Below are positions 25,770-35,202 of a stretch of 64,000 nucleotides of DNA, in pieces. Both the position numbers and the translations under genes were made by a program. Under the pieces are notes generated by a model. It did not search any database and had not been told where the DNA came from. It saw nothing but the letters and a program-made list of their open reading frames with translations. How positions within the stretch are numbered: the stretch's first letter is position 1; every line of letters starts with the position of its first letter. Source of the stretch: Megasphaera paucivorans (GTDB taxonomy: Bacteria > Bacillota > Negativicutes > Veillonellales > Megasphaeraceae); assembly GCF_900103535.1 (NCBI RefSeq), contig NZ_FNHQ01000012.1:1-64000 (forward strand), given 5' to 3'.

Positions 25770-26518
25770 GATTTTCTCCCTGTAATGATATCTAATAATT
25801 TATCTAACTTTTCTACGTCGACAGTTGTATTGAAGCAAGGACCATAGGGACGTTCATTTAATAAGCCTAATACAGGCAATGGTGAGACGTCCTGCATGCC
25901 GCTGATCAAATCTCGTTCACAGGCAATGGCAACAATTGCCTGCGGGCGATATTCACGTACTATTTGCCGAGCAAGAGTCCCTCCTGTAGCTACAGAAAAA
26001 TGCATATTTCTTTTTTCTGCCAATTCTCGAATTTTTCCAATGGAACACTTGCCGCACATATGACAGTTATTGATATTTCTTGTTATTTTATGCGGACATT
26101 GATCCCACTGCAGGCAGTGAGGTGCTAATATAAGTACATGATGAGGCGGTATGGAAAAATGGCAGCGAAGGACTAAATGATTAAGAAATGAAATATACGC
26201 TTCGTTTACATTTTTTTTATTCGACGCAAGCAATTTAGCTAATGGATAAACGATACGCAAATATAGATTAAACACATGATTTAATCTTTTGCCTTGCAAA
26301 AAATGGGTATATGCCGCTATCCAAAGCAATCCATACAAAACAATGCAGCAAGTTGCCGCAAAGAACAATATAATTCCTATAACAGGCTGCAATATAGGGA
26401 TGTATATATATAATCCTGGTTCAAGAACTTTCCAGCATAAAAACAGGACAGCTGCGATGCATGCCGTAGCTGTCCCGGCCGTATATAAAAATATAGCGTA
26501 AGATCGATATGAATTCAC
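25766..26518 (-). CDS. DUF116 membrane protein
   Basis: About 250 residues of the DUF116 family, function unknown. Two or three membrane helices occupy the first 80 residues; the soluble part contains LILAPHCLQWDQCPHKI, NNCHMCGKCSIGKIRELAEK (four or more cysteines, a possible metal or Fe-S site), FSVATGGTLARQIV, AIVAIACERDLISG and NERPYGPCFNTTVD. GTG 26518 with AGAGGT 8 bases upstream is preferred; the frame to 26560 would overlap fmt. Inserted between fmt and rsmB, which are adjacent in Bacillus. Confidence 0.85.
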   Translation of the reverse strand: MNSYRSYAIFLYTAGTATACIAAVLFLCWKVLEPGLYIYIPILQPVIGIILFFAATCCIVLYGLLWIAAYTHFLQGKRLNHVFNLYLRIVYPLAKLLASNKKNVNEAYISFLNHLVLRCHFSIPPHHVLILAPHCLQWDQCPHKITRNINNCHMCGKCSIGKIRELAEKRNMHFSVATGGTLARQIVREYRPQAIVAIACERDLISGMQDVSPLPVLGLLNERPYGPCFNTTVDVEKLDKLLDIITGRKS

Positions 26519-26523
26519 AAATT

Positions 26524-27462
26524 TTACCTCTGCAATACTTGTCCTGGAATCAATACACACCCTTGTAAAAATTGGGCCGCTGCTAACCGTTTACGGCTTT
26601 CTGGCTGTACTTCATATATCTGTAATGCGTTACTTCCTGTTTGTACAGTGAAATATTGCTTTGTTACTTCAAGGATGGTTCCTGGTATCCCGTCTCCTCC
26701 AGATACAACATCAGCCTTCCATATCTTCAAGCGCTTTCCTTGATACATGCAATACGCTCCGGGCTGCGGATCGAATGCACGAATCAGGCATTCAATATGT
26801 GCTGCTTCATCCGCCCAATTTATTTCTGCCATTTCCTTGGTAATTTTGTCAGCATACGTCGCCTCTGCATGACATTGTGCTACGGCATGCGCTTCATAAT
26901 TTTTCAAATCATGTAAAACTTCAACTAATGCTTGTGACCCAATTTTAGATAATTTTTCAAATAATGTTCCTGTTGTTTCTTTTACATCCAAGGAAATTTC
27001 GCATTTTTTCAATATTTTTCCCGTATCCATGCCTTCATCGAGCATCATAATCGTAATGCCGCTGGTTTGAGCACCCTCGTATATAGCTCGTTGGATAGGA
27101 GCCGCTCCTCTATATTTAGGCAATAACGAGCCATGTATATTGAGACAGCCAAATGGTGGAATATCCAACACCTTCTTGGGAAGTATCTTACCATACGCAA
27201 TAACAATAATAACCTCCGGCCGTAAATTCCGCAATTGTGCAAGTATTGTTTCGTCATGCATCGTACTTGGCTGCAATACCGGAATTTTCAACGCTTCCGC
27301 ACATTCTTTAACTGGAGAAAAGGAAATTCGTTTTCCTCTTCCTCTCTCTTTGTCCGGCTGTGTTACAACAGCCGCGATATCATAGCCTTGATCATAAACA
27401 GCCTTTAAAGAAGGTACTGCAAATGCCGGAGTTCCCATGAAAACGATTCTCATATTTTTCAC
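26524..27462 (-). CDS. fmt: Methionyl-tRNA formyltransferase
   Basis: Formylates initiator Met-tRNA. 312 residues: MRIVFMGTPAFAVPSL, the formyl-donor site INIHGSLLP-type motif (CLNIHGSLLPKYRGAAPIQRAI) and the catalytic GITIMMLDEGMDTGKIL, with a C-terminal OB domain. GTG 27462 has GGAGG 5 bases upstream and abuts the def stop codon; the in-frame ATG at 27453 is too far from it. Confidence 0.96.
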   Translation of the reverse strand: MKNMRIVFMGTPAFAVPSLKAVYDQGYDIAAVVTQPDKERGRGKRISFSPVKECAEALKIPVLQPSTMHDETILAQLRNLRPEVIIVIAYGKILPKKVLDIPPFGCLNIHGSLLPKYRGAAPIQRAIYEGAQTSGITIMMLDEGMDTGKILKKCEISLDVKETTGTLFEKLSKIGSQALVEVLHDLKNYEAHAVAQCHAEATYADKITKEMAEINWADEAAHIECLIRAFDPQPGAYCMYQGKRLKIWKADVVSGGDGIPGTILEVTKQYFTVQTGSNALQIYEVQPESRKRLAAAQFLQGCVLIPGQVLQR

Positions 27463-27924
27463 TTATTCCTCCACTAATCGTAAATTATCTGCTTTTTCAA
27501 TAAATAAAACACCCGTTAAATGATCAATTTCATGTTGAAATATACGTGCTAGAAAACCTTCCGGATTAAAATATACGACTTTTCCCCGGCGATTCAGAGA
27601 TTTTACTTTGATTTTACTGTATCGTTCCACTTCACCATAATATCCGGGAACACTTAAACATCCTTCACTGCCAATTTCCATTTCTTTGGATGTTTCAATT
27701 ATTTCGGGATTGATAAGTTCGATCAAACCATTGCCGCCATCTAATACAATCAGCTGCTGCGGTACATTTACCTGGGGAGCAGCAAGGCCTACACCTTCGG
27801 CAGCATACATTGTTTCCGCCATGTCATCCAATAACTTTTTAGTTTGTTTCGTAATCGTTTCAACCGGCTGAGCTGTTCCTTTTAAAATAGGAGCTCCCGC
27901 CTTTACAATTTTAAGTATAGCCAT
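27463..27924 (-). CDS. def: Peptide deformylase
   Basis: Removes the N-formyl group from new proteins. 153 residues with the three metal-site motifs: GVGLAAPQV, EGCLSVPG (Cys ligand) and QHEIDHLTG (two His ligands and catalytic Glu). Compact type as in Gram-negatives. Located between priA and fmt with no gap to fmt. Confidence 0.97.
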   Translation of the reverse strand: MAILKIVKAGAPILKGTAQPVETITKQTKKLLDDMAETMYAAEGVGLAAPQVNVPQQLIVLDGGNGLIELINPEIIETSKEMEIGSEGCLSVPGYYGEVERYSKIKVKSLNRRGKVVYFNPEGFLARIFQHEIDHLTGVLFIEKADNLRLVEE

Positions 27925-27941
27925 TAAAAATTCACCTCATA

Positions 27942-30305
27942 TTAAATGCTTGGATCTACATCTATTATTATACCAGTTTTATGAAATTCTGCCTCTTCTT
28001 TTATGTATTTTTTTATTTTTACTAAATCAGCCCCTTTGATCAGGACGATAATACGGAATTTATTACGAATTTTTTTTATCGTATCAACATACGGACCGAT
28101 AATTTCAATGTTCTGATCATACCGCAATCTCCACGCGGCCAGCAAATCAAATATCCGATTCCCGGCCTTCCACATAAACGATTCGTCCTCATAGGTGACA
28201 GTAATTTTAACGATTTGATGAAATGGCGGATATAATAACTCCTGTCGATATGAAATTTCTTTTTCGTAAAAAGACTTATAATCTTGATATTTACTGCATT
28301 GTATCACATAATGTTCCGGCGCGTACGTTTGCATAACGACATGTCCGGGCACATTCCCTCTTCCCGACCGGCCGGCTGCTTGAGTTAAAAGCTGAAAGGT
28401 ACGTTCCCCCGCCCAATACACCGGCAGGTTTAACAAACTATCAGCAGATAAAATACCTACAGCACTCACTTCTGGAAAATCATGTCCTTTAGCAACCATT
28501 TGTGTACCTAAAAGGATATCATACTCATGTCGTCGAAATGCTTCAATAATTTTATCGCCGCTGTTCTTTCTGCCCGTTGTATCTTGATCAAGGCGGATAA
28601 TACGGGCTTGCGGATACCTGTCATGCAGCTGCTCTTCTACTTTTTCCGTTCCGGTGCCAAAAAACTTAATATATTTGCTGCCGCAAGAAGGACAAACAAC
28701 AGGAACCGGTATCTCCGTATCACAATAGTGACACCGCAGATTATGCTGGCTTTTATGATATACCATGGCAACATCACAGGTCTTACATTTTACAACATAT
28801 CCACATTTACGGCACATTACGAAAGTAGAAAATCCACGTCTATTCAATAAAATAATGGCCTGCTGCCTGCATGCCAGAGTTTGATCCAACAGCGTGGCCA
28901 GTGCATCGGAAATAACACTTCTATTCCCTCGGGCTAATTCTTCCCGCATATCTACAACCCTGACATCAGGAAGTGGTTTGTTTTGAACTCTCCGGCTTAA
29001 TTCCAAAAGTACATACTCCCCTTTCTGGGCTCTGTAATAAGAATCCAACGAGGGAGTGGCACTTCCCAAAATGACAGGACACCGGTAATACGAAGCTCTC
29101 TTGCGAGCAACAGCAACAGCGTGATAGCGTGGAGTCTCATCTTGTTTATAAGAACTGTCATGTGCTTCATCTACGATAACAAGGCCAAGATTGGAGACAG
29201 CGGTAAACACTGCAGATCTGGCACCAATGCAAATGTGACTTTCCTCTTTTTGCATACGAAGCCAATTGTTTTGACGTTCTCCCTTAGATAATTGGCTATG
29301 CATAACAACGATATCATTCCCAAAACGACGTATAAATCTTCGTACAATTTGTCCCGTCAGTGCTATTTCAGGTACAAGAACAATGACTTGCCTGCCGCGT
29401 GCAATGACTTGTTCGGCTAAGTCCATATATATTTCAGTTTTCCCACTGCCTGTAACGCCATGCAGGACATAGGTGCTTCCCTTTGTATCATTTTTAATTA
29501 CAGTAACCGCATGTTCCTGTTCGGGTGTAAGCTGCCACGGTTTATCGGCCGCCTCTTTTTCTGTTAAATCTACAGTCTGCTTTAATCTAATATCAATAGC
29601 AGCCAGTTTCGTCTGAACCAAATGCTGTATAATATCACGGCTATAACCCTTTTGGATCCAAAAGGAAAGGGGAGCCGGTCCGTTTTCCTTTAATTCTGCT
29701 AACAAGTGCATTTGCTTCTTACGGTTTTTTAATATGGATTGGCAGTCATCATCTACAAAATACAACCACTTTTCTGTTTTATCGGCAATTTTATTTTGTA
29801 ACTGTTTTTCTTCTTTCAAAGCATGCTTTTCAATAAGTTTTTCAATAAACGCTTGTCCAAACTGATTGCATAATATTTTTTTCTCTTCATTCTTTTTATT
29901 TTCAAGATATTCCCATATGTTTTTTCCATTCAGCTGCAAAAGCATATCTCTATTTTCCACAGTAACGTATGTATGGGCAACAATTCCCTTTTTTTCAATC
30001 ATAAATAACCGCAGCGAATCGGACATGCTGCATAAATAATAGTCACTGATCCACAAAGCAGTAGCAATCATTTCTTCTTGAAATCCGGTCTGCACTGACA
30101 AGACAGAACTAATCGGTTTTAATACATAATCATGTTGTACAGAATCGGCTGGATGAAGAGCTACGATAACTCCTTCTTCCCTGCGATGGCCAAAAGGAAC
30201 TAATACACGTGTACCCACACGGACAAAAAGCTCTTCAGGAACAATATAGGAAAATGTCTTTTGCAGCCTTTTAGCGGTTATATTGATGATTACTTCTGCA
30301 ATCAT
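27942..30305 (-). CDS. priA: PriA, primosomal DNA helicase
   Basis: Restarts stalled replication forks. 787 residues: N-terminal 3'-end-binding domain, helicase core with GVTGSGKTEIYMDL (Walker A), VIVDEAHDSSYKQDETPRYHA (DEAH), LGSATPSLDS, zinc module with paired cysteines (CRKCGYVVKCKTCD, CHYCD, CPSCGS), GTGTEKVEEQL and LGTQMVAKGHDF. Start ATG 30305 has GGAGT upstream. Separated from metK by a terminator, so it heads the priA-to-rpe run. Confidence 0.96.
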   Translation of the reverse strand: MIAEVIINITAKRLQKTFSYIVPEELFVRVGTRVLVPFGHRREEGVIVALHPADSVQHDYVLKPISSVLSVQTGFQEEMIATALWISDYYLCSMSDSLRLFMIEKKGIVAHTYVTVENRDMLLQLNGKNIWEYLENKKNEEKKILCNQFGQAFIEKLIEKHALKEEKQLQNKIADKTEKWLYFVDDDCQSILKNRKKQMHLLAELKENGPAPLSFWIQKGYSRDIIQHLVQTKLAAIDIRLKQTVDLTEKEAADKPWQLTPEQEHAVTVIKNDTKGSTYVLHGVTGSGKTEIYMDLAEQVIARGRQVIVLVPEIALTGQIVRRFIRRFGNDIVVMHSQLSKGERQNNWLRMQKEESHICIGARSAVFTAVSNLGLVIVDEAHDSSYKQDETPRYHAVAVARKRASYYRCPVILGSATPSLDSYYRAQKGEYVLLELSRRVQNKPLPDVRVVDMREELARGNRSVISDALATLLDQTLACRQQAIILLNRRGFSTFVMCRKCGYVVKCKTCDVAMVYHKSQHNLRCHYCDTEIPVPVVCPSCGSKYIKFFGTGTEKVEEQLHDRYPQARIIRLDQDTTGRKNSGDKIIEAFRRHEYDILLGTQMVAKGHDFPEVSAVGILSADSLLNLPVYWAGERTFQLLTQAAGRSGRGNVPGHVVMQTYAPEHYVIQCSKYQDYKSFYEKEISYRQELLYPPFHQIVKITVTYEDESFMWKAGNRIFDLLAAWRLRYDQNIEIIGPYVDTIKKIRNKFRIIVLIKGADLVKIKKYIKEEAEFHKTGIIIDVDPSI

Positions 30306-30330
30306 AATTATATACTCCTATCAAAGAAAA

Positions 30331-30351
30331 AGAGAGACATAAATGTCTCCC
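30331..30351 (-). terminator. Terminator of metK
   Basis: On the minus strand GGGAGACAT-TT-ATGTCTCTC followed by TTTTTCTTT. It stands between metK and priA. Confidence 0.8.
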
Positions 30352-30403
30352 TTTGATAATTTATGCGCACCTATATTATAACGCAAAATAAACAAACTTT
30401 ATA

Positions 30404-31597
30404 CTAGTGTAAACCTGCTTCTTTCCGAAGTATTTCTGCCTTATCCGTTTTTTCCCACGGAAGATCCAAGTCATTACGGCCAAAATGGCCGTATGCAGCT
30501 GTTTGTTTGTATATGGGACGCTGTAAATCGAGCATTTCAATAATACCGGCTGGACGAAGATCAAAATATTTTTTTATAAGAGTTTCGATCACATCATTTT
30601 CAACTTTGCCTGTATCAAACGTTTCCACATGAATAGATACGGGATTAGCAACACCAATAGCATACGCAAGCTGGATTTCACATTTATCAGCTAATCCGGC
30701 CGCAACAACATTTTTGGCTACATAACGAGCTGCATAGGCCGCTGAACGGTCCACTTTCGTAGGATCTTTACCCGAAAACGCACCGCCGCCATGTCGAGCC
30801 ATACCGCCATACGTATCGACAATAATCTTACGTCCTGTAAGTCCTGAATCCCCTTGCGGCCCACCGATAACAAACCGGCCCGTCGGATTAATAAACAATT
30901 TTGTTTTATCATCAAACAAACCCTCTGATAATTCCGGTTTTATAACATATTCCAATAAATCTTTTTCAATTTGTTCCCGTGTAACTTCAGGACTATGCTG
31001 TGCAGAAATTACAATCGTATCAATGCGCACAGGCCGGCCATTATCATATTCGACAGTGACTTGCGTTTTACCGTCGGGACGAAGATACGGCAGCGTACCA
31101 TCTTTGCGGACTTTGGCCAGCCGGCGGGCTAAACGATGTGCCAGAGAAATCGGCAGCGGCATATAGTCATCTGTTTCATTAGTAGCATATCCAAACATCA
31201 TCCCTTGATCGCCGGCTCCAATGGCATCAAATGCATCGCTGTCACCATCTTTTACTTCTTTTGCTTCATCGACACCCATAGCAATATCCGGTGACTGTTC
31301 ATCAAGTGAAACCAATACGCCGCAGGTATCACAATCAAAACCGTATTTAGCTCGTGTATACCCAATACTGCGAACTGTTTCTCTTACAATATGTGGAATG
31401 TCGACATAGCAAGTAGTTGAAATTTCCCCAACAACATGTACCATTCCTGTTGTTACCAAAGTTTCACAAGCAACGCGGGCATTTTTATCTTTTTCCAAAA
31501 TAGCATCAAGAATGCTATCTGAAATTTGGTCGGCCATTTTATCAGGATGACCTTCTGTGACAGATTCAGATGTAAAAAATTCGTGATTTTTTGTCAT
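30404..31597 (-). CDS. metK: S-adenosylmethionine synthetase
   Basis: Makes SAM from methionine and ATP. 397 residues with [32 protein letters not shown], the P-loop-like [15 protein letters not shown] and DLPWEKTD at the C-terminus. AGGAGG precedes the ATG. It is flanked by its own SAM riboswitch and terminator, an independent unit placed between coaBC and priA, which are neighbours in Bacillus. It supplies SAM to the many methyltransferases here and, through AhcY, MtaD and MTAP, to the recycling genes at 8-12 kb. Confidence 0.97.
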   Translation of the reverse strand: MTKNHEFFTSESVTEGHPDKMADQISDSILDAILEKDKNARVACETLVTTGMVHVVGEISTTCYVDIPHIVRETVRSIGYTRAKYGFDCDTCGVLVSLDEQSPDIAMGVDEAKEVKDGDSDAFDAIGAGDQGMMFGYATNETDDYMPLPISLAHRLARRLAKVRKDGTLPYLRPDGKTQVTVEYDNGRPVRIDTIVISAQHSPEVTREQIEKDLLEYVIKPELSEGLFDDKTKLFINPTGRFVIGGPQGDSGLTGRKIIVDTYGGMARHGGGAFSGKDPTKVDRSAAYAARYVAKNVVAAGLADKCEIQLAYAIGVANPVSIHVETFDTGKVENDVIETLIKKYFDLRPAGIIEMLDLQRPIYKQTAAYGHFGRNDLDLPWEKTDKAEILRKEAGLH

Positions 31598-31612
31598 TAT
31601 TATTTTCCTCCT

Positions 31613-31642
31613 AAAAAAAAATCCCTCTGTAAAAGAGGGGTT
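31613..31642 (-). terminator. Riboswitch terminator before metK
   Basis: 7-bp G+C-rich stem (31622-31628 with 31634-31640) followed on the minus strand by nine T residues. Expression platform of the SAM riboswitch. Confidence 0.85.
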
Positions 31643-31648
31643 ATTTTC

Positions 31649-31749
31649 ATACCCATCTTCCAGTTTGCACTGTTGGATTTAGCACCGTCTTCATTATCTG
31701 AAAGGTTGCTGCGGCATCATCGGGCCAATCCCTCCGTCGTCTCTTGATG
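31649..31749 (-). ncRNA. SAM-I (S-box) riboswitch
   Basis: On the minus strand: ATCAAGAGACGACGGAGGGA, TTGGCCCGATGATGCC, GCAGCAACC, GACGGTGCTAAATCC and GGAAGATGGG, the ordered conserved blocks of the S-box aptamer (P1 closing, P2 kink-turn, P3 and P4). It controls metK. Confidence 0.95.
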
Positions 31750-31771
31750 GCAATATTCGTTTCAATTAATT

Positions 31772-31800
31772 ATTTTAAATGATATAAGCTAATATTGCAA
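31772..31800 (-). promoter_or_regulatory. metK promoter
   Basis: Minus strand TTGCAA (31795-31800), 17-base spacer, TAAAAT (31772-31777), about 25 bases before the riboswitch. Confidence 0.6.
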
Positions 31801-31809
31801 GCCCTTTTC

Positions 31810-33012
31810 TTAAGATTTATTGATTATTTTTGTAACTCGATCAATAATAATAGCAGCTAGGTCAAATTTATCCATTATATCAAACTTTTCGTTTGTTCCA
31901 TCAGGAAACAGCAATGTTGCAACATTTGTGTTTACCTTGAAACCGGCACCTGCCGCACTTACATCATTCGCAACAAGCATATCCAGATTTTTTTTCTTTA
32001 ATTTCTCTGTTCCATATTGAATCACATGTGTCGTTTCCGCAGCAAACCCGACAAGTATCTGATTTTTTTTACGCTGTCCCAACCCATACAATATATCCGG
32101 ATTTTTCTCCATTGATAAGATCAACGTATCTTCTGATTTTTTTATTTTATCTTTGGCCGGGGTTTGAACCCGGTAATCGGCGACAGCTGCCGCTTTTATA
32201 ACAACATCTGCATCATCATATAATGAATCTACAGCTTGTTTCATGTCTCTTGTACTGACAACATCAATGCGCTTTACCCCTAACGGTGTTTCCAAATTTG
32301 TAACTCCGCTTATTAATGTTACATCAGCGCCTGCCAATACCGCGGCTTTGGCAATAGCAAATCCCATGCGTCCGCTGGAATGGTTTCCAATAAATCGTAC
32401 CGGATCGATTGCTTCCCGCGTTCCACCAGCAGTTACAATTACTTTTTTCCCTTTTAACTGGGCAGTACAGCAAGCCTTCATTTCAATATAATCAACAATA
32501 GCACTAGGTTGAGGAAGGCGTCCTATACCGGTAACACCACAAGCTAAAAGTCCTGCATCAGGTGTCATAATAGAATAATCGTATTGTTTTAACTTTTCCA
32601 TATTGTTTTGAACAATCGGATTCAAATACATATTTGTATTCATAGCCGGCGCAATAACAACAGGCGCCTTGGTAGCCATCACCGTAGTAGTAAGCATGTC
32701 GTCAGCAATACCTCCGGCAATTTTTCCTATGCAATTAGCCGTAGCCGGTGCGATGACAAATACATCGGCCCAAGACGCCAGTGCTATATGTTCCACATGC
32801 CAATTAGTTACTTCGTTCCACATAGAAACAGTAACAGGATTACCCGTTATTTCACGTAAAGTCAACGGAGTAATAAATTTTGCCGCATTTTCGGTCATGA
32901 TACACTTGACTTCCGCACCACGTTTACATAATAAACTGGCAATTTCAGCAGCCTTAAATGCAGCAATACCACCACAAACAGCGAGAATAACCTTCTTATT
33001 ATTTAATAACAT
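31810..33012 (-). CDS. coaBC: CoaBC, phosphopantothenoylcysteine synthetase/decarboxylase
   Basis: Two steps of coenzyme A synthesis in one protein of about 400 residues. N-terminal CoaC flavoprotein: GGIAAFKAAEIASLL, catalytic-His region WHVEHIALASWAD, PAMNTNMY and LLACGVTGIGRL. C-terminal CoaB: VIVTAGGTREAIDPVRFIGN, SSGRMGFAIAKAA and AAAVADYRV. ATG 33012 (GGTGATT upstream) is preferred over the GTG at 33021. Follows rpoZ closely. Confidence 0.95.
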   Translation of the reverse strand: MLLNNKKVILAVCGGIAAFKAAEIASLLCKRGAEVKCIMTENAAKFITPLTLREITGNPVTVSMWNEVTNWHVEHIALASWADVFVIAPATANCIGKIAGGIADDMLTTTVMATKAPVVIAPAMNTNMYLNPIVQNNMEKLKQYDYSIMTPDAGLLACGVTGIGRLPQPSAIVDYIEMKACCTAQLKGKKVIVTAGGTREAIDPVRFIGNHSSGRMGFAIAKAAVLAGADVTLISGVTNLETPLGVKRIDVVSTRDMKQAVDSLYDDADVVIKAAAVADYRVQTPAKDKIKKSEDTLILSMEKNPDILYGLGQRKKNQILVGFAAETTHVIQYGTEKLKKKNLDMLVANDVSAAGAGFKVNTNVATLLFPDGTNEKFDIMDKFDLAAIIIDRVTKIINKS

Positions 33013-33027
33013 CGGAATCACCAGCTT

Positions 33028-33237
33028 TTATTTAATGCCGCTTTTCGGGGCTTCATACGTAATTTTACCTTCGTCAATTTCTTCCATGGCAATAGATACG
33101 ACCTTTTCAGATTTTGTATCTACGAGCGGTGCATCTCCTTCATTTAACTCACGAGCTCGTTTAGCTGCCAATGTCACCAATGTATATTTACTGTCCACTT
33201 TTTTCATTAGAGATTCCAAGGTCGGTTTTATTAACAT
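33028..33237 (-). CDS. rpoZ: RNA polymerase omega subunit
   Basis: 69 residues: [30 protein letters not shown] is the conserved omega helix pair that clamps the beta-prime subunit, followed by [23 protein letters not shown]. Between gmk and coaBC as usual in Bacillota. Confidence 0.95.
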   Translation of the reverse strand: MLIKPTLESLMKKVDSKYTLVTLAAKRARELNEGDAPLVDTKSEKVVSIAMEEIDEGKITYEAPKSGIK

Positions 33238-33249
33238 AACATATCACTC

Positions 33250-33867
33250 CTAATCTTTAAATTGTGCATGAATGGAAGTTATCAAATGATGATTGCGGGA
33301 AACCTTGCACTGTTCCGCCACGATAATTGCCGCCGCACGTTCAACTGCCAATTCCAATTCATCATTAATAACTACATATTCATACTCCGATAACCATTCT
33401 AATTCATCTTTCACTTTTGCCAATCGCCGAGCAATAACATTTGCCGAATCGGTATGACGGCTCTTCAGACGGTTAGTCAACACATCCAGGGACGGTGGGA
33501 TAACATAAATAAACACTGCCTTAGGATATTTATTTTTTATCTGCATTGCACCTTGAATGTCAATTTCCAGCATAACATTCTTTCCCTGCTGCAACATATT
33601 AAACACGTATTCTTTCGGTGTTCCGTAATAGTGCTCATATACCTGAGCATATTCTAAAAAAGAATCGATACGGATCAATTCTTCAAAATGTAAATTGTCC
33701 GTAAAAAAATAATTAATTCCATCTACTTCACCATTACGCGGCTCTCTGGTCGTCATGGAAATAGAATAATAAATGTTCGGAAAACGTTTTCTCAACGCAT
33801 TGCAAATTGTTCCTTTTCCGGCTCCCGAAGGCCCTGAGACAACGATGAGTAATCCGGGATCGTTCAT
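33250..33867 (-). CDS. gmk: Guanylate kinase
   Basis: Phosphorylates GMP to GDP. 205 residues: VVSGPSGAGKGTICNAL (P-loop), SISMTTREPRNGEVDGINYFF (GMP-binding), YYGTPKEYV, LEIDIQGAMQIK and IPPSLDVLTNRLKSR. Start ATG 33867 has AAGGAAG 7 bases upstream; the frame extends back to 33981 but overlaps remA. Confidence 0.96.
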   Translation of the reverse strand: MNDPGLLIVVSGPSGAGKGTICNALRKRFPNIYYSISMTTREPRNGEVDGINYFFTDNLHFEELIRIDSFLEYAQVYEHYYGTPKEYVFNMLQQGKNVMLEIDIQGAMQIKNKYPKAVFIYVIPPSLDVLTNRLKSRHTDSANVIARRLAKVKDELEWLSEYEYVVINDELELAVERAAAIIVAEQCKVSRNHHLITSIHAQFKD

Positions 33868-33871
33868 GCCA

Positions 33872-34159
33872 TTACTTCCTTTCTTCATCATCATTGTATA
33901 GTGCTTCATTTTCATTCCCAACGGTAAGAATACGATGCGAAATTGTTTCCGGCTGAATAGCTGATAAAATAATTTGCCCATTATCCATCATCAGGACGGA
34001 ACGGGTTTTGCGGCCAAAGGTTGCATCTATCAGCATATTATGTTCTCTCGCTTCCTGCACCATTCGTTTTATCGGTGCCGATTCGGGACTAATAATAGCA
34101 ACTACCTTATTCGCCATAACCATATTTCCAAACCCGATATTTAAAAGATTGAAATTCAT
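33872..34159 (-). CDS. remA: RemA-like DNA-binding regulator (DUF370)
   Basis: 95 residues: [61 protein letters not shown]. In Bacillus RemA activates matrix and osmoprotection genes; its role in Negativicutes is not established, though the place upstream of gmk is conserved. The C-terminal tail after residue 80 is acidic. ATG 34159 follows GGTGAT. Confidence 0.88.
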   Translation of the reverse strand: MNFNLLNIGFGNMVMANKVVAIISPESAPIKRMVQEAREHNMLIDATFGRKTRSVLMMDNGQIILSAIQPETISHRILTVGNENEALYNDDEERK

Positions 34160-34169
34160 ATTATCACCA

Positions 34170-35051
34170 TCATTCAATATTTTGAATTTGTTCTCTGATT
34201 TTTTCAATTTCATTTTTCAATTGCAAGACATATTCTGTAACATCCAAATCGGCGGCCTTCGAACCAATGGTATTAGTTTCTCTATTCAATTCCTGAATAA
34301 GAAAATCTAATTGCCGGCCTATATCGCCATTTTCTTCTAAAATTCTCCTTAATTGTATCACATGACTGTGAAATCGCACAACTTCTTCCGTAAAATCAAC
34401 CTTATCCGCATATGTGGCAACTTCCTGCAAAAGACGTTCTTCATCAGGAACGGCTTTTATCTCATCAAACATATTTATTATTCGCTTACGCAATCTGCTT
34501 TCATAATGTGCCGCAATATCATCTTTTCGCTCTGCAATAGCATGAACAGTATCTTCTATTTTATCAGCACGCAGCAATAAATCTTTTTTAATATTCAGCC
34601 CCTCCGCTTCACGCATCTGCACGATACGATCCAAAGAAGCTTGCAAAGCAATGGAAAAAACCGGCCAGCAGGCATCTGCATCAACGGTTGGCGGTTCTTG
34701 AACAAACCAGTCCTTGGTCAGCGAAATAATTTGAGATAACGTGGTCTTTTCATGAAACAATTCCTCATTCACTTTATCCAATGCATATTTACAGGCAGTT
34801 AAATTGGCAAAATCGATGCGAATCTGCGGTTCTTTGCATAGTAATTCTGTTACCGTGACATATACGTCTACTTTTCCACGATGCAGAACCGCTTTCAATC
34901 CATTTCGTATGCGATCCTCCAATGACAAATATGCATGCGGCATGCGTATCGATACCTCTAAAAAGCGTTGATTTACTGCTTTAATTTCTATCGTAACTTG
35001 TAGTTTCCCGTTGCTATAGGTTCCTGAACCAAATCCAGTCATACTTCGCAA
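34170..35051 (-). CDS. yicC: YicC/YloC-family endoribonuclease
   Basis: About 293 residues: RSMTGFGSG at the N-terminus, [40 protein letters not shown] and the C-terminal [25 protein letters not shown], the signature of the YicC stress-associated RNase family. The TTG at 35051 has AAGGAGG 8 bases upstream and gives the normal family N-terminus. It heads the yicC-remA-gmk-rpoZ-coaBC run and is divergent from rqcH. Confidence 0.93.
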   Translation of the reverse strand: MRSMTGFGSGTYSNGKLQVTIEIKAVNQRFLEVSIRMPHAYLSLEDRIRNGLKAVLHRGKVDVYVTVTELLCKEPQIRIDFANLTACKYALDKVNEELFHEKTTLSQIISLTKDWFVQEPPTVDADACWPVFSIALQASLDRIVQMREAEGLNIKKDLLLRADKIEDTVHAIAERKDDIAAHYESRLRKRIINMFDEIKAVPDEERLLQEVATYADKVDFTEEVVRFHSHVIQLRRILEENGDIGRQLDFLIQELNRETNTIGSKAADLDVTEYVLQLKNEIEKIREQIQNIE

Positions 35052-35202
35052 GATGATGACCTCCTTATACGCCATTCTGTATGATAGTATAGCCCAAATC
35101 AGTCATCTATGTCCACTATTAAAAGGAAAATACTTTTTTACTATAGGTTTTTAATTGAAAATATACTACAATAGAGGAGATGATAAAAAAAGGAGTACCC
35201 AC

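Noticed and set aside
32669-33253. 194-codon forward frame across coaBC and rpoZ
   Set aside because: Antisense to two conserved genes; translation resembles no protein family.
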